64,000 bases of DNA from Eumeta japonica (GCA_005406025.1 BGZK01002051.1:19018-83017); one strand, 5' to 3'. Shown: positions 24,500-36,021, numbered from the stretch's first letter. Program-made: numbers and translations. Notes: generated by a model from the sequence alone, not told the origin.

Positions 24500-24800
24500 A
24501 TAGAGAGCAGTGTGGTTTAAAAGATGTAGTGCCTAGAGTAGAAAACTTTATCTTGCGGTAGTTTGGCCATCTGGAACGGATGAACGAAAGTACTGCCAAA
24601 ACAAATATATAGAGCAAATATGTGTGATGGAAAAGTTAGCAAGAATTGTTCAAGTGCATCTTGTGCATACCAAATTGCTGGCATATTAAAAAAGGGTCAT
24701 ATTTTAAGCCCTCGCAACAGACGAATTTGCAGAAACAGATTGATCGATGTCAGTGACTCAAGAAATATATGTGAAGATCGTATATATATAATATCGAATT
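24500..24800 (+). mobile_element. Non-LTR retrotransposon tail (reverse transcriptase C-terminus), copy 1
   Basis: Translated pieces FGHLERMNES (24562-24591), IYRANMCDGKVSK (about 24600-24640), IAGILKKGHILSPRNRR (about 24672-24722) and RLIDVSDSRNICEDR (about 24735-24780) match, in order, the C-terminal tail of a common lepidopteran non-LTR retrotransposon. The same tail lies at 51450-52160. Frames shift at least once near 24600. A 5'-truncated dead copy. Confidence 0.85.
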
Positions 24801-24809
24801 GAACCAGCG

Positions 24810-26615
24810 TAGAAATCTTAAGGGTCTATACCTCTTATATTAAAACAAAAAGATTGCAACAACTCCATTCGTAAGTGATGTAACTTTTTTGAATAACATC
24901 TCATTTTATCCCAGTTTTGGACAGATCAAATGCTATTTCTGGAAGTCTTTATCATCACTCTATTTCAACTATAATTTAAGTAGTTATTGCTGCGACCAAC
25001 GGCTGACGGCAAAACTACCATTCGAAGACCACACCGATAATGAGGAGTTACGTCGTAGGTCAGAGAGGAGCGATACTTTTAATATCTACTGACCTGCCCA
25101 TCGCGGTGAAGAAAGCACATTATCCAGGTTAAATCCGTAAGGTTTTAGTGCAATGACCTTAATCAGTTACTGCCAGTATCTACGTGTATGTTTAAATGAT
25201 GCCGTTTAGAAATAGCGAACTCTACAATCAATGTGCGTGGTTTTAGTTGTACTTGAAATGCGTCAAACAGTAAGTCGCGATTGGGAGTCCAAATAATTAC
25301 AAACTGTGGCCGCGATCCCGAAATATTTAGAACTCATATTGATTTATTGTCAAATAACCAATGTAACTAGAAATGTACAATGAAAGTTTTTGATCTTCAA
25401 GATAATAGATTGCCTTTTGAAAAGAAACAATTTAATCGCTACGAAATAAACGCCATAATCTAGAGAAGGCGTTGGCGCGGAGAGGCCTCTCTCTCACAAT
25501 TTATTGCGGCTCTCGGCGACTCCTCCATAAAAAAACGCTTTTCTTACACTGAACCGGGGAGCTTTCTTGGCATCAGATCCGTGCGCTCAAGGAAGCTTTC
25601 ACGGCCTAAATACCCACTTTCTTTACCGGACTTTTAATGTCTGTTTTTTTTTCATCTGCGTAAGAAAAAGCATTCACACGTAATATGTTAGAGATCTACC
25701 GCGACTTTATGCATGTTGTGTTCATATCGGGCACGCGTAGCATTTAAGAGCAAATGAATATGCCGACGTTCGAACATTCAGAAAAATTAATTTTGGCACA
25801 TTTTGAAGCAAAAAATTTTCATCCAATATTATAAATTAGCCAGCTAAGCTCTGGATTCCCATTTGAAAAGTTCCATTTTGATACGCATTTTCCAACTGCA
25901 ACATTCAAGTAGCGAATTTGCAAACTCTCGTTCGCTCAGTATCGATCGCAAGTACAACCTGACCATATGTACTTCGCTGAGACTCGATCATTGACCCGTG
26001 CTTCTGATGACGGCCACGTACCGTCTGAATAAATATTCTTTAATGTACTTTTTATTTATGTTTCTAGCATTTCTCTTTGACACTATACTAAACACACATA
26101 AGAGAGAAAGAGCTATGAAGCCTAAATAGAGTCATACCCGCACCATAGATACTCTACCCTACTGCCTTCTCTCACTGTTTGTGCTTAGATATAGTTGACG
26201 TCACTCAAAGTTTATCCACAGATTATATGATTTTTAACTTAAAATTATTTTTTTTCTTTGCTGTGAAATATTTTGAATTAGAAACTCAGGAAGTTTATAC
26301 ATGGAGCACGTCAATACGCTGTGTACACCGCGGACACAGGCGTACATATTGAACAATAAGCTCTACAACGAATTAAAAAAAACCTTTAACTTTATAATGG
26401 GAAAACGTTAACCACTATTGTTTTTTTTTCTTAATTTCTCTGTCGTTATTTTCTTAAGTTTTTCAAAAATAGTTCGAGCTTATGCACCATAAGTATGCAA
26501 AACGAACAATAATAATATACTTGTCCATTCGGTTTTGCACAGTTTTTTCATAGTCTATGAAAAACGAGTACAAAGTAAAAGTAAAAATTTAGTAGCTACT
26601 TAGTGAAAGTCTTAC
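24810..26615. other. Gene-free stretch
   Basis: No gene or element recognised. 25440-25570 and 25900-26040 have balanced composition but no coding signal I can identify. Confidence 0.45.
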
Positions 26616-26708
26616 CTGTTTTTTAATGAAGAGAAAAACAAAAGTTGACCAGGTAAATGTGACAATGAGAACTGAAATCAGTACGATCGTGAATAGGAAG
26701 CAGCAGCG
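26616..26708 (-). CDS. Candidate exon encoding a membrane-spanning segment
   Basis: The minus-strand frame from 26708 to 26616 is open and encodes RCCCFLFTIVLISVL followed by IVTFTWSTFVFLFIKKQ: a hydrophobic run flanked by basic residues, as in a single membrane helix. It ends in phase at AAACAG|GTAAGA, a strong donor site. Against it, the upstream end lacks a good acceptor, and in-frame stops lie just before the AAG CGC. On the opposite strand a strong acceptor (CTAATTTTTTTTTCCTGCAG, ends 26763) precedes a 15-codon frame to TGA (26766-26813). Neither is recognised. Confidence 0.15.
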
Positions 26709-26813
26709 CTTTCACAATTATTTGATGTATGTTTCTTGTAAGACTAATTTTTTTTTCCTGCAGGTATTGTACTTAGCGCTATACTGGGGACCGGGGTAGG
26801 CAGCGACTTTTGA

Positions 26814-27558
26814 ACTCTCTATCTGATCGATAATTTAGAACGTTCATGCTTATTTAAACATGCGAATATTTAAAATTTTCGTCCTTCTCAAGCAACACAC
26901 TTAAATTAGTATAACAAAAGCTTTTCAAAATATCCTCCCACATGTTTCCTTTCTCTCTAAACTCTAAAGTTCAAAAGTTTTCGAAAACACAATCTCATCC
27001 CCAATAAGTCTCAAAATGTCAATTATAAAATTTTAAAATAAATAAATAAATCAAACGTCAGTAATTCTATATTTTTTAATTGAAATCATCAAACAAAGTG
27101 CAATCTTTGCAAACTATTGTTTAATATCCTATTTCCAACAAGCAGGATCATGACTGTACCGGTTATATTCACAACAGCCCGAAGTAGCGCGCTGGCTGTA
27201 TACAAACCCAATACGACTGAGTCGACCGGGACTTAACTTAGTTAGTTGTAGCAGCTAATGAAACAGCAAATGAACGCGTGAGCGGAGCGCGCGGCGCCTC
27301 GGGTAAGAATCTTGTTATGTTTATTAGCAAACTTCATTGGGGTCGTTTATTCTTCATTTTATTGATATGCATGTAACCGATTTGAAAAAAGGTTTTATTT
27401 TCGATGTCGGTGGGTTTGTTACAAACTTTTATTTAACTTGCCGTGTTAGTATGTATAGGTCAAATCTTGAAAGCTATATTAGGACCACTTTCTGACGTGT
27501 GATTGGATTAAATTTGGTATACTTGCGTATTTTCAGTGACAATAGAATAATGTGGTAC
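26814..27558. other. Gene-free stretch
   Basis: AT-rich with a short CpG-richer patch around 27270-27305. Nothing recognisable. Confidence 0.45.
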
Positions 27559-28111
27559 AATGGAAATGGTCTAGAATGGTGTCAGAAGGTAGCCAAAGGA
27601 AGTCCTAAGCTAAACAAGATAAACCAATACAGTTGAGCACATTTGTTTAGTTTTGACACAGATTCTAGTGCTAATTAGTCCAGGGTCTGAAGATAGAAAC
27701 GGTAGGTGGTCTTTAGTAACTTTCGAATTAAACAAGATAGACCCGTCGTGTTTATGCTCGCTTAGTTTGTCTTGGCAAACATTCTGGTGCTACATGATAT
27801 CCAGGGCTTGAAGATGAAGCGGGAAAGTGGCAAAAGCCATCTATAGTAAAACCACGCATCCCTATCGAGTTTGGAGTCATTCATTTTGTCTCGGCAATCA
27901 CCAGTACTACATGATAACTAGGTTATTAAAACGCTAACGGAAGGCAAAATGGTAACTTCTGAACTAAACTAGATAGACCCGTCATGCGTGGGTTCTTTTG
28001 ATTTGGTTTCGCATGTACTATGGGCTTTTCAGGATTTGATGATGGAGCTGGAAGGTGATCAAATTAATTCTGTTTTAAAACATTGCAATCCTATAGAATT
28101 TGAGCTCGTTT
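27559..28111. repeat. Decayed minisatellite, about five units of 112-121 bp
   Basis: Unit starts at 27680 (CCAGGGTCTGAAGAT), 27801 (CCAGGGCTTGAAGAT), about 27918 (CTAGGTTATTAAAACG) and 28030 (CAGGATTTGATGATGG), with an earlier unit from about 27559. Shared internal strings: GGAAGGTGG-like, ACAAGATAGACCCGTC (units 1 and 3), TTTGTCT(T/C)GGCAA and AGTGCTA/GTACTACATGATA. Spacings are 121, 117 and about 112 bp. From memory similar arrays are frequent in lepidopteran genomes. Confidence 0.8.
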
Positions 28112-28530
28112 GTAATTGCAGAGATCGGTGAGGTGGGTGTCGATGACGTTGGTCCACCACCTCTGTTTAGGAGAAACATTGTTATGTCGTTAGTTTTGTA
28201 TTTAGTTCAGAGGTACTGTACTGTACGTTGAAGTAAGTTACAAGCTCTGAAGTTTTATTTGTTTGCTTGATAAACTCAATTTGAAACATTCATTCATATT
28301 GTTCTTCCAATTTCAATACTTTTGTATATAGATGAATGCACGTAAAACTTATCGCTGTGTAAAGGATACAGCCAATCAGAGCTTTTTAATCAAGTTTTAG
28401 TATAGTAATTATAGTAAATCGTCATGAAAAAGTATTTAATTTGAAAGGGCTTCAAGTAAGATTTCGATTTTTGCGTGATCTATATGCCCAACGTGCAACA
28501 AAGCGCTCGTTCTTATGCGTCAGTGACATT
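28112..28530. other. Gene-free stretch
   Basis: No gene seen. The segment 28110-28170 is a little richer in G+C. Confidence 0.45.
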
Positions 28531-28612
28531 TATATATATATATAAATTTATCCACTTATCGATCACCGGTTGGAGTATCGAGTTAATGGAAAAAAGGATC
28601 GACGACTTCACG
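28531..28612 (+). promoter_or_regulatory. TATA-like site with candidate first exon (MEKRIDDFT, then GTGAGT)
   Basis: A TA-rich run TTTATATATATATATAAA (from about 28529) stands 40-55 bp before an ATG at 28586. The frame ATG...ACG (28586-28612) encodes MEKRIDDFT and ends exactly at a consensus donor ACG|GTGAGTAC in phase 0. CTTATCGATCACC lies between the TATA-like run and the ATG. The next exon was not identified in the window, and the TA run may just be a microsatellite. Confidence 0.25.
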
Positions 28613-29158
28613 GTGAGTACCACTCGGCTCCTCGGGCAGCTAAGGGGCGGGTAATGGGATTATAACACACACGTACTTAAGGATCTCGATACTAACGTAT
28701 TTAAAGATTACAGCTTTGTTGGAATCGTATATTTGTCATCTTTCCAAACAATTTTGTAATGGTTGTGCTTTGTCTTGTATTCTTGAAATAAATAAAATAT
28801 AATATCGAGAGATAGGATTTATGTAGCCAATCTCGTTGGTGCAAAATTTTATTTTCTTCATGGGAAAACCGACTATTCGCCATTACAACACAGAGTGGAC
28901 TTCTCATTTTTTTTTTACTTTGGGGAAAAGGAATACATTATTTTATACTAAATTTAAGCCGCAGTTCGATATCAGTAACTACATCGGCAACTCACTGGTG
29001 TCGAACTACTGCGTTACATCTGCGACTTCGTACGTGTCGACAGTGACTACTCCACGTTTATATTGCTGGGGGCATTTCTGAAAACTCCGTCTTAAAGCTA
29101 CACTAAAAGGCGCCACCGTCGCAAACTCCGATTCCGCAGACGCCGCGGTCTGAGCGGG
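28613..29158. other. Gene-free stretch before the 29.1-kb GC-rich block
   Basis: AT-rich to about 28960, then rising G+C. The minus-strand frame 29006-29311 (101 codons) runs through the GC-rich block and shows no known motif. Confidence 0.4.
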
Positions 29159-29371
29159 ATGTTGATAGATCGGCGGGTCGGGTACCCTTTTACGTGCTCG
29201 GGAGATATCGTCCGGCCGACGGACGAGCCCCGGCGAACGTCGCCCGTGTCGTGTAACCGCCGGCGGCCGGCGGCGGACGAATATCGTGCGATTACATTTG
29301 GGCTTATACAAATCACGACGGGCTTTGCGGATGAAAGGAGCACTCCTTCGAATGTTCGGATCGTATGGTCA
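29159..29371 (+). CDS. Candidate first exon in a GC-rich block, unrecognised
   Basis: An ATG at 29159 opens a frame (MLIDRRVGYPFTCSGDIV...) through the CpG-rich block and into normal-composition DNA as far as TGGTCAATG|GTAAGC, a good donor at 29371/29372. Without splicing the frame ends after 85 codons. High G+C at third positions follows the block and is not independent evidence. The opposite strand is also open for 101 codons. Confidence 0.15.
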
Positions 29372-29729
29372 ATGGTAAGCTGTGAACAGATAGAGGGACG
29401 TAAAGATGTGATATAAGATAATACAAATGTAAATATATTGCGCTTGTTACCAACACGACTCTTAAGAAATGTAATTAAATTAAAAATAATACGTGAAGTT
29501 ACTGTTATTATATTTGATTCGAAGGCAATTTTACTTTTCTTGAAGTTATACTTTTTTGAGGGTGTTAGGACGAAAAAAACAATGTATTTTAGTTAGTTAT
29601 AGAAGTTGCACACTTTGGTGTATGACATCATGAAGTTATTTCGAATGATAGTTTATATATTTCGCGATGTCATGCATGTAATAATATTTGTGCATAGGTA
29701 ACTTATGTAATTAATTTTGATTTTCCGAC
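29372..29729. other. Gene-free stretch
   Basis: AT-rich. Nothing recognisable. Confidence 0.5.
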
Positions 29730-29960
29730 TGTCATGAAAAGTCTAGCTTGTTTTCTTACGATATTGGTAAGAAATTACTAAAAACAAATAGTTATCACTA
29801 TTTCTTTAGTTATAACTAAGTTATTAATCATAACTAAGAATGACAAGTACTGCCCTCTAATACAGATATTACAAACTTTTAAATGCATTCGTAAAGCTGT
29901 TTAGACATTTATATTCGAAACTAATAGAGGGCAGTATTTCTTACGAATAGGTTTATTTAT
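29730..29960 (+). repeat. Local direct duplication, copy A
   Basis: Strings shared in order with copy B (30145-30320): TTTCCGACTGTCATG, AAGTCTAG, TGTTTTCTTAC, CATAACTAAGAATG, ACTTTTA, GCATTCGTAAA. Copy A also has an inverted repeat TACTGCCCTCTA (29848-29859) / TAGAGGGCAGTA (29925-29936) and a 14-base palindrome TTAGTTATAACTAA. Confidence 0.75.
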
Positions 29961-30144
29961 TAAGGTTGGAGAAAAACGCACATTAGATAAATTTGTTTTA
30001 AACTGTAAAAAATAAATACTTTTAAATTTTTTTGAATATTATTTATTTAAGCTTTTTGATGTTTAATGTCGTCCATCGATAGTATATTTAGTTCAAAATG
30101 CATCGTAATACACAATAAAAAAATATTTTTATTGTTTTCCTTTT

Positions 30145-30320
30145 CCGACTGTCATGGAAGGTCTAGTCATGTTTTCTTACAAGTATATTAGTAAAAGAAA
30201 TCGTAACTAAGAATGGCATTTAGTACAGAGAATATAAACTTTTAGAAGCATCCGTAAATCTGTTCAGAAATTTCTAATACTCTTACATAGTAATCGCAAA
30301 ATTACTATATGAGAGTTTAA
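30145..30320 (+). repeat. Local direct duplication, copy B, with terminal hairpin
   Basis: Diverged partner of copy A, about 415 bp downstream. Its right part holds a hairpin with 16-bp arms and two mismatches (30279-30294 / 30301-30316, loop CGCAAA). It is probably a duplicated element of unknown class. Confidence 0.7.
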
Positions 30321-31184
30321 CGACATAAGAGTTCTATACAAATATAAACACGCAAAAAGAACATTCTTTATTTTATTAACGTCAAAGAAGTGTGTCGTCT
30401 CACTTGCGAACATATACACACTGTTTTTTTTTTTAATTGGTTTTAGAAATTTATAAATATTAATAGGCGACTCTATCGAATGCCGTGTTACACAAATGAT
30501 CCTAAAACTAACAAAGGCCCTTGGACACTGAGACTTATACGATCTACATAGTTAAGACAGGGGCTTGCATGCCTGTTACTCATTAGAATTATTAAAATGG
30601 TAATACATTTATAAAAATTAAATTATATGTTAACATAAAACTGCGACCTAATTCATAGGTGTCGATAATTTTAAGCTCAACTACAGGTAACTTCTTTTAT
30701 CGCATGAATCTAAAACCACTTCTGTACTTATTATGTACATAATATACACTGAAGGGGCTTTTCTTAATTCACTTTTCAGAGGATGAGAAATACGGTAAAA
30801 AAAATGTATTTTCTAAAGCCATTTGCATTTACATTTCATCGCCAGTATACTTCAGTCTCATAATTTCATTTCATTAGTTGCATATATTAAAGAATGATAC
30901 ACCAATGAATGCGTATACACATAAAAACATGGAACCGAAAGAAATTCAGTGAGTGACTATAGAACCATTAGATTGCAAAATTTGATTATACATCAGAATA
31001 ACATGTAGGCTATAATTTAATTTATAAATTATTTTTTAAATTATTAAATTAAATTAAATTTATTATAAATTAATTTATAAAATATATTTATATTAACTGA
31101 TTCTCGAGATTTCGTTTGCGAGATCGGAGAACGAATTCTTTATTTACGCTAACTGGTTATCGGCAACAACAATATTCAAGAGAT
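30321..31184. other. Gene-free stretch with an element-end relic and AT-palindromic tract
   Basis: GTCAAAGAAGTGTGTCGTCTCACTTG (30381-30406, given here as one landmark in pieces: GTCAAAGAAGT and TCTCACTTG) resembles the relics at 11403 and 41502. 31010-31085 is a nearly pure A/T tract built of ATTTAAATT-type palindromes. No gene. Confidence 0.4.
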
Positions 31185-31425
31185 TCACGTTCAACGTCGT
31201 TTCGGGTACGGAATCACGAGCGGGAGCGAGATCAGGGTCAAGAGCGTAAGATAGTTACGTTACAAAAACATTTGCACCAGTACGCGTGTTATCGATAAGA
31301 GAATGTGCGTTTTCCTGCTGCCGAATCGAAAATGGGACCGATGTCGGGGTCACAGTCAATAGTGCCAACTACCAATACAAAAGATCGATGAAATCGTTAC
31401 ATGTCTACTCGGTCGGATCCGCGGG
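31185..31425. mobile_element. Helitron-like relic, copy C1
   Basis: Irregular units GGGTACGGAATCACGAGCGGG, GATCAGGGTCAAGAGCG (31200-31250) and GGGACCGATGTCGGGGTCAC (31332-31352) lead to a worn end CTACTCGGTCGGATCCGCGGG (31405-31425). It abuts a second copy. Confidence 0.5.
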
Positions 31426-31440
31426 TGTATTATGTATATT

Positions 31441-31605
31441 TTGAATAGGAACAGGATCTAGATCGACATCGAAATCGGTGTCAGGACGGAAATCGAAAAA
31501 GGAACAACATCAAGATCAATGTTGACAGCGTGATCGATCGACATAAATGACGAAAGAAATCATTCTATTTCCACGCGGACGAAGACGCGGGCAAAAGTTA
31601 ACATA
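31441..31605. mobile_element. Helitron-like relic, copy C2 (best-preserved end)
   Basis: Array part GGAACAGGATCTAGATCGACATC... (31448-31530), then AATCATTCTATTTCC, then the self-complementary CGCGGACGAAGACGCGG (31574-31590) and GCAAAAGTTAAC. In the lepidopteran family I recall, the last part reads GCAAAAGCTAGT, i.e. a hairpin followed by CTAG as at Helitron 3' ends. Here CTAG has mutated to TTAA. Confidence 0.55.
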
Positions 31606-31839
31606 TCGTAAACATAATACGTGGTCTTATAAATGAAAACCAAAAAATTTTAATTATTGCTCACGTATTATAGCGAAAATTAAATGTAAATGTTTTAGAA
31701 TACTTTTCGGCACACTGCATGTTATATTTTTTGGTAACGGTTTTCTATAATTGTTACATGTGCGACTTCAATTGTTATTATTTCCTCTAATTATTTTTTA
31801 ATTTTTATTGGCAGATCTTGCGAGTCTTTTCCGGGCCTA

Positions 31840-33010
31840 CCTCTGCGGTGTTTAAAACTACAGACCTATCGTAATTACCTTTTTTTTCTTTAAAATAATA
31901 AGATCCATTATCAACCGCCACCTTTGGGGTTACTTAGAAGAACACCAGTTGATAAATAACCTTTAGTACAGTTTTCGTAGGAGTCTAATATCATTATATT
32001 GGCGGGCAGTTAAACGGGGGCAGCCGAGAGCGAAGGGACAAGCTCTGGGTCTAAGTTTCGATATAGCAAAGGAATTCGAAAAGGTCTGCCTCAAAGAGTT
32101 TTTCTTAGTTTCCCGATTATGGTTTACCTGAGAATTTATGCAGATGTATTGGCAATTTTTCGCATAGGGCAGAGAATTAAGGTTGCAACATTGCATTTGA
32201 ATATAATGCGGGAATACCAAGTTCCTAAATGGAGACGTATCTTAAGGCAGTGTACCATCTGCCTTTTTGTACATTCTATATATCAATAATTTATTGAAAG
32301 TTTATCAACATTCATTACTTTATTTCTACATGAGATTACTGTATATGCATAAATTTTAACTCCTCCGCTATATCTCGGTATCGGTTGATGAGCTGTGACC
32401 ATTTCGTGTCTAAAAACGAGTTATTTTACTGCCAAAAATTCCCTATTTGTCCTTCTCTGGTTTTCGGAAACACTCCCTTAAATTCACACTGCTCGGCGGG
32501 ATCCTTGGAATCAATATATTAAAAAGCGTTTAGTTTCGATCCTAGCGATGTGAAACTGACCAAAAAAACCTGGAGTACTCAATTGAGAATGACAAGTAAT
32601 GTAAGCACCAAAATCGTCTATTACCTCATAAGGTACAAGCCGTAACACTACTAACACGTAAATGTAGACCGTACCTAATGTTAAGCCGTCTTTAATTCTA
32701 ATCAACTTGTAATATTCGATCAGGTCAACCCGTTGACTTTTCGGAATGTATAATAACTGTATGCACGCTGTACCGCATACACTACGAAAAATATTCAACA
32801 AAATTATTCATTATTATTCGTGCCGTTGATTTCCGTTATCGTCCCACTCGAGGGCAATGTTATTAATATGATCGGATGGCTGGCGGTCTACCACTGTCAG
32901 TTTTATGCCCAAATTTCTTCCATATATAGTAACACTTTGGAATAATCTATCATCAACGGTGTTTCCGCCTAAATAAGGAAGGGAATTTTCTAGAAGAAAA
33001 AAGCCTTATA
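31840..33010 (+). mobile_element. Decayed Jockey-type non-LTR reverse transcriptase
   Basis: In-order translated landmarks across all three plus frames: YRPI (31859), IINRHLWGYLEEHQLINN (about 31909-31962), LGLSFDIAKEFEKV (about 32046-32087, carrying the RT 'LDIAKAFDRV' catalytic Asp region), LYILYINNLL (about 32265-32295, where families have the 'FLLHINDLL' block), FTAKNS (about 32429), GILGINI (about 32499), KKPGVLN (about 32563-32585) and TLWNNLSSTVFPP (32932-32970), the usual C-terminal 'LWN.LP..VFP' motif. The region of the YADD active site is too worn to read. Many stops and indels; a dead copy. Confidence 0.85.
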
Positions 33011-36000
33011 TGCAGTGATGACCACCTACACTTCGATCGCTTATGCGCTCGTTTGATTCTTATAAATACTAAAGAACCTATACATTAATTCCAAAATTTA
33101 ACTCTTAGACCTCAAATATTTTTTGTTAGGCTTGAAACTTTTGGATAAAAAAGAAAAATATTTATTAGTTTCTTTTTGTTACCTAATTTGTTGAAGAGAA
33201 TAGGCTTATTCCCATATAAAATTGTCTTGAAAACCGAGAATCGCATCGAATTTAGCTAATTTTGATGCAATTTATGCTTTTCAAGCCGGTTTTGTACACT
33301 TGAGTAGATTCCCGTAATTGGATACCATTAAGGTATGTACAAGTCAATACATAAACACGCAATACAAACAGTCTCGAGCACACATGAAAACATCATGCCG
33401 AAAAGGTCCTTAGAGTGACTTCCAAGGGCATAAATATGTTTAATGAATGTTTTCAATATGGAGAAACAAGTATATCAAGTTCTAAATAAAATTCAACCCG
33501 ATTAAAAAATGATTATTGTTAAAGCTCTGATTGGAATTTTATATCTCTATAATATCAAAGGTTTTTGAAGCACCAAACAAAATTTGCCGCCGTTTTTTGG
33601 CCGCTCAAAGTTGTTTTTTCAAGCACGCTGACGTAATGGCTAGTCGAGAGTGTGAATTTAATTTTGTAGTTTTTTATTAAAAATACTTCAGAATTTGAAT
33701 ACAAAATTTCATCTAAAATTTTACATTGTTGAGGGACGAGTTTCCAAAGGGTTGAAGGGTGTCGTTAGACATTCTAGCTAAAAGTGTAAATAGAAAATTA
33801 TGAAACTTTTATACAACTTTGTCTCCTATTTTGACATTTTTGGAGACGAGTCTTTACTGACCCTTCATTAGCATAAAGTTAAGTGGTACAAAACTCTATA
33901 TTTACTTTCAACGGTTGCGATTCGACAATATGATATAAATTATATTAAACATTTTTCTACAAAGTGTTCAGACTCTTATCACCTTTTTTGGGATTAGATC
34001 TTTTACCAGTATTTCACAAATTAAATCAATTTATTTAAATACGGACAGGTGGATCGAAACAGTTTTTACGATTGAATTTAGAGTTTTGGAGCACGTATCC
34101 AATTAATTAACAAAAAGTGTATTTGTTTACTGAAGATTTCTAGGACCTAAACAGACGCTCTTCTTTTATGTGTATAAATTCGTGTATGAAAAATGTAAAT
34201 ATGCGTATACGGCACGCCCGGGGCGGGCGGCGCGACCGCCCCAAGACCTCGTCCAGGCCCCTCAATTATTTAAGAGGAGATTTTCCGTTACATTCACTTT
34301 CCACATTTATTTTTAACAAGCTGTAGGAACGCGTGTTGTCCTAAATTTAATAATAAATTTACTTCTATACGACTCGATGTATAAATACGGAATAAACAGA
34401 GTCCATTCTACGACATACCAATTATATCTCACAGAGCAAATCTATATGAGAAGAATCATATAATCCTGGTCCGCCGCTTACCTTTGATTCGTGCCCGCGG
34501 GGTCGTCGGCTAAAGTAAACATTTACTGCTAACATAAAAAAAAAACCGGATAAATATATTTTTTATGATACGTATGATCTTTCTATAAGATTGTGCTGTA
34601 TCATAAGCTAATATTTCGAATTCCTTTCTTTTCTTCAGAATTTCCTGACCTGACCTGAATATTTCTCGACCTGAGAAAAAAATTTGTATATGAAAAATTA
34701 CAACGCAGTTTTGTTATATACGTTCTTTGAGGAAGATGCGGTAGTTTCTCGTAAAGGAACTTCAATCGATGAAAATATGTAATATAGTAAAATATATTTG
34801 TCCGTTATAAAGACGTTGAAAGCTTGTTTCATTATTCGCTTGCACTATCAATTTACTTGTTACGAACAAACTAGAATGTCAATTGGGATTCGCCTAACAG
34901 GCTGTTACTGAGGCTTTACCGATAATCATTAGTCACGCTGTGACGTTAGCGCCCTTATGATCGATGACATGCTTTTCAGATCGAAAATACAAAGTGCTTG
35001 TTTATTAAAGTTGCAGATGATGTTGAGAAAGGTCATAGTACGGAATTCATTATTTGATATCGTAAGTCCTTAAGAGGTCGTACCTCATTATCGTAAAATA
35101 AAGACTGAGCACACATTCGTCTAAAATCGTCACCGTTATTATCATGATTTAATAATTATGATGTAGAAATAAATAATATTTTAAATAACACACTTCAATA
35201 ATTAAACTTGATATCATTTCACGTCTGCCCCTTAAAATAGTCATTTTAGAAAAAAGTCAGATAAATGGAAAAATATTAAATTTAGCATGAAAGAAACTTA
35301 TTAAATAAAAATGTACAGATTTTATAAACAAATAAAAAATCTAAAACTTAATTACTACTCGGCTTTCTTTATGTCATATTACAATGGCTTAATTATTTAT
35401 AAAAAAAGCAATTAAAAAGCCAATGATTAATTGTTTGTCATTTTATTTTTACGCTATATTTTATATTTGTTTATTTCATGTTCAATTTATTTTATCTCAT
35501 TACCCATTTGTTATGTATATTTATTTTATTATTATATTTATCAAAAATTATAAAACAGGTAAATATATGAAATGCTTCTCATGTTCGAAGCGTTATCATT
35601 AGTTTACAGCAGTCCATTGGAGAATTCTTCCAAATGACTTTTACAGCACTTTCCATTAGGGGCGCGCCGCCCACCACCGCTCAGGGCAGACGGCGGGGCG
35701 CAGGCTGTAGACCGGCAAGAGAACATTCACAATCTTTAATGTTTCGTCACATTCAGTGATTTATAATGCGCAGTAAGCAATAACGCATAAGACGTCACGA
35801 CAATGACAATAATCGCAATACCTCGCGGCGCCATCCCGTAGGAGTTATAAATTGCTTTCTCGAATAAAAGCTATTATTTAACAGCACGAAAAGCGACGTA
35901 TTTAATTTCAAAGGAGTGTATAGCGGACAGCTTTTTTCGTGTATATCTATTGCTAATAGTCCGTCGCTACTGACCCAACTCGAGAGTTGAGCACTGCCCT

Positions 36001-36021
36001 GCTAAAGGTCATAGAAATGCA
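33011..36021. other. Gene-free stretch
   Basis: AT-rich with short GC-rich patches at about 34210-34260 and 35660-35715. On the minus strand, 34482-34527 reads ATGTTAG|...AATCAAAG|GTAAGC, a 46-base interval between an acceptor-like and a strong donor-like site, with an open frame VNVYFSRRPRGHESK; its meaning is unknown. No known gene or transposon protein. Confidence 0.4.

Noticed and set aside
27559..28111. CRISPR-like array
   Set aside because: The units are decayed tandem repeats with no short identical repeats and unique spacers, and the DNA is eukaryotic.
29006..29311. 101-codon minus-strand frame
   Set aside because: It runs through a CpG-rich block where stops are rare, and the opposite strand is open as well. 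No known motif.
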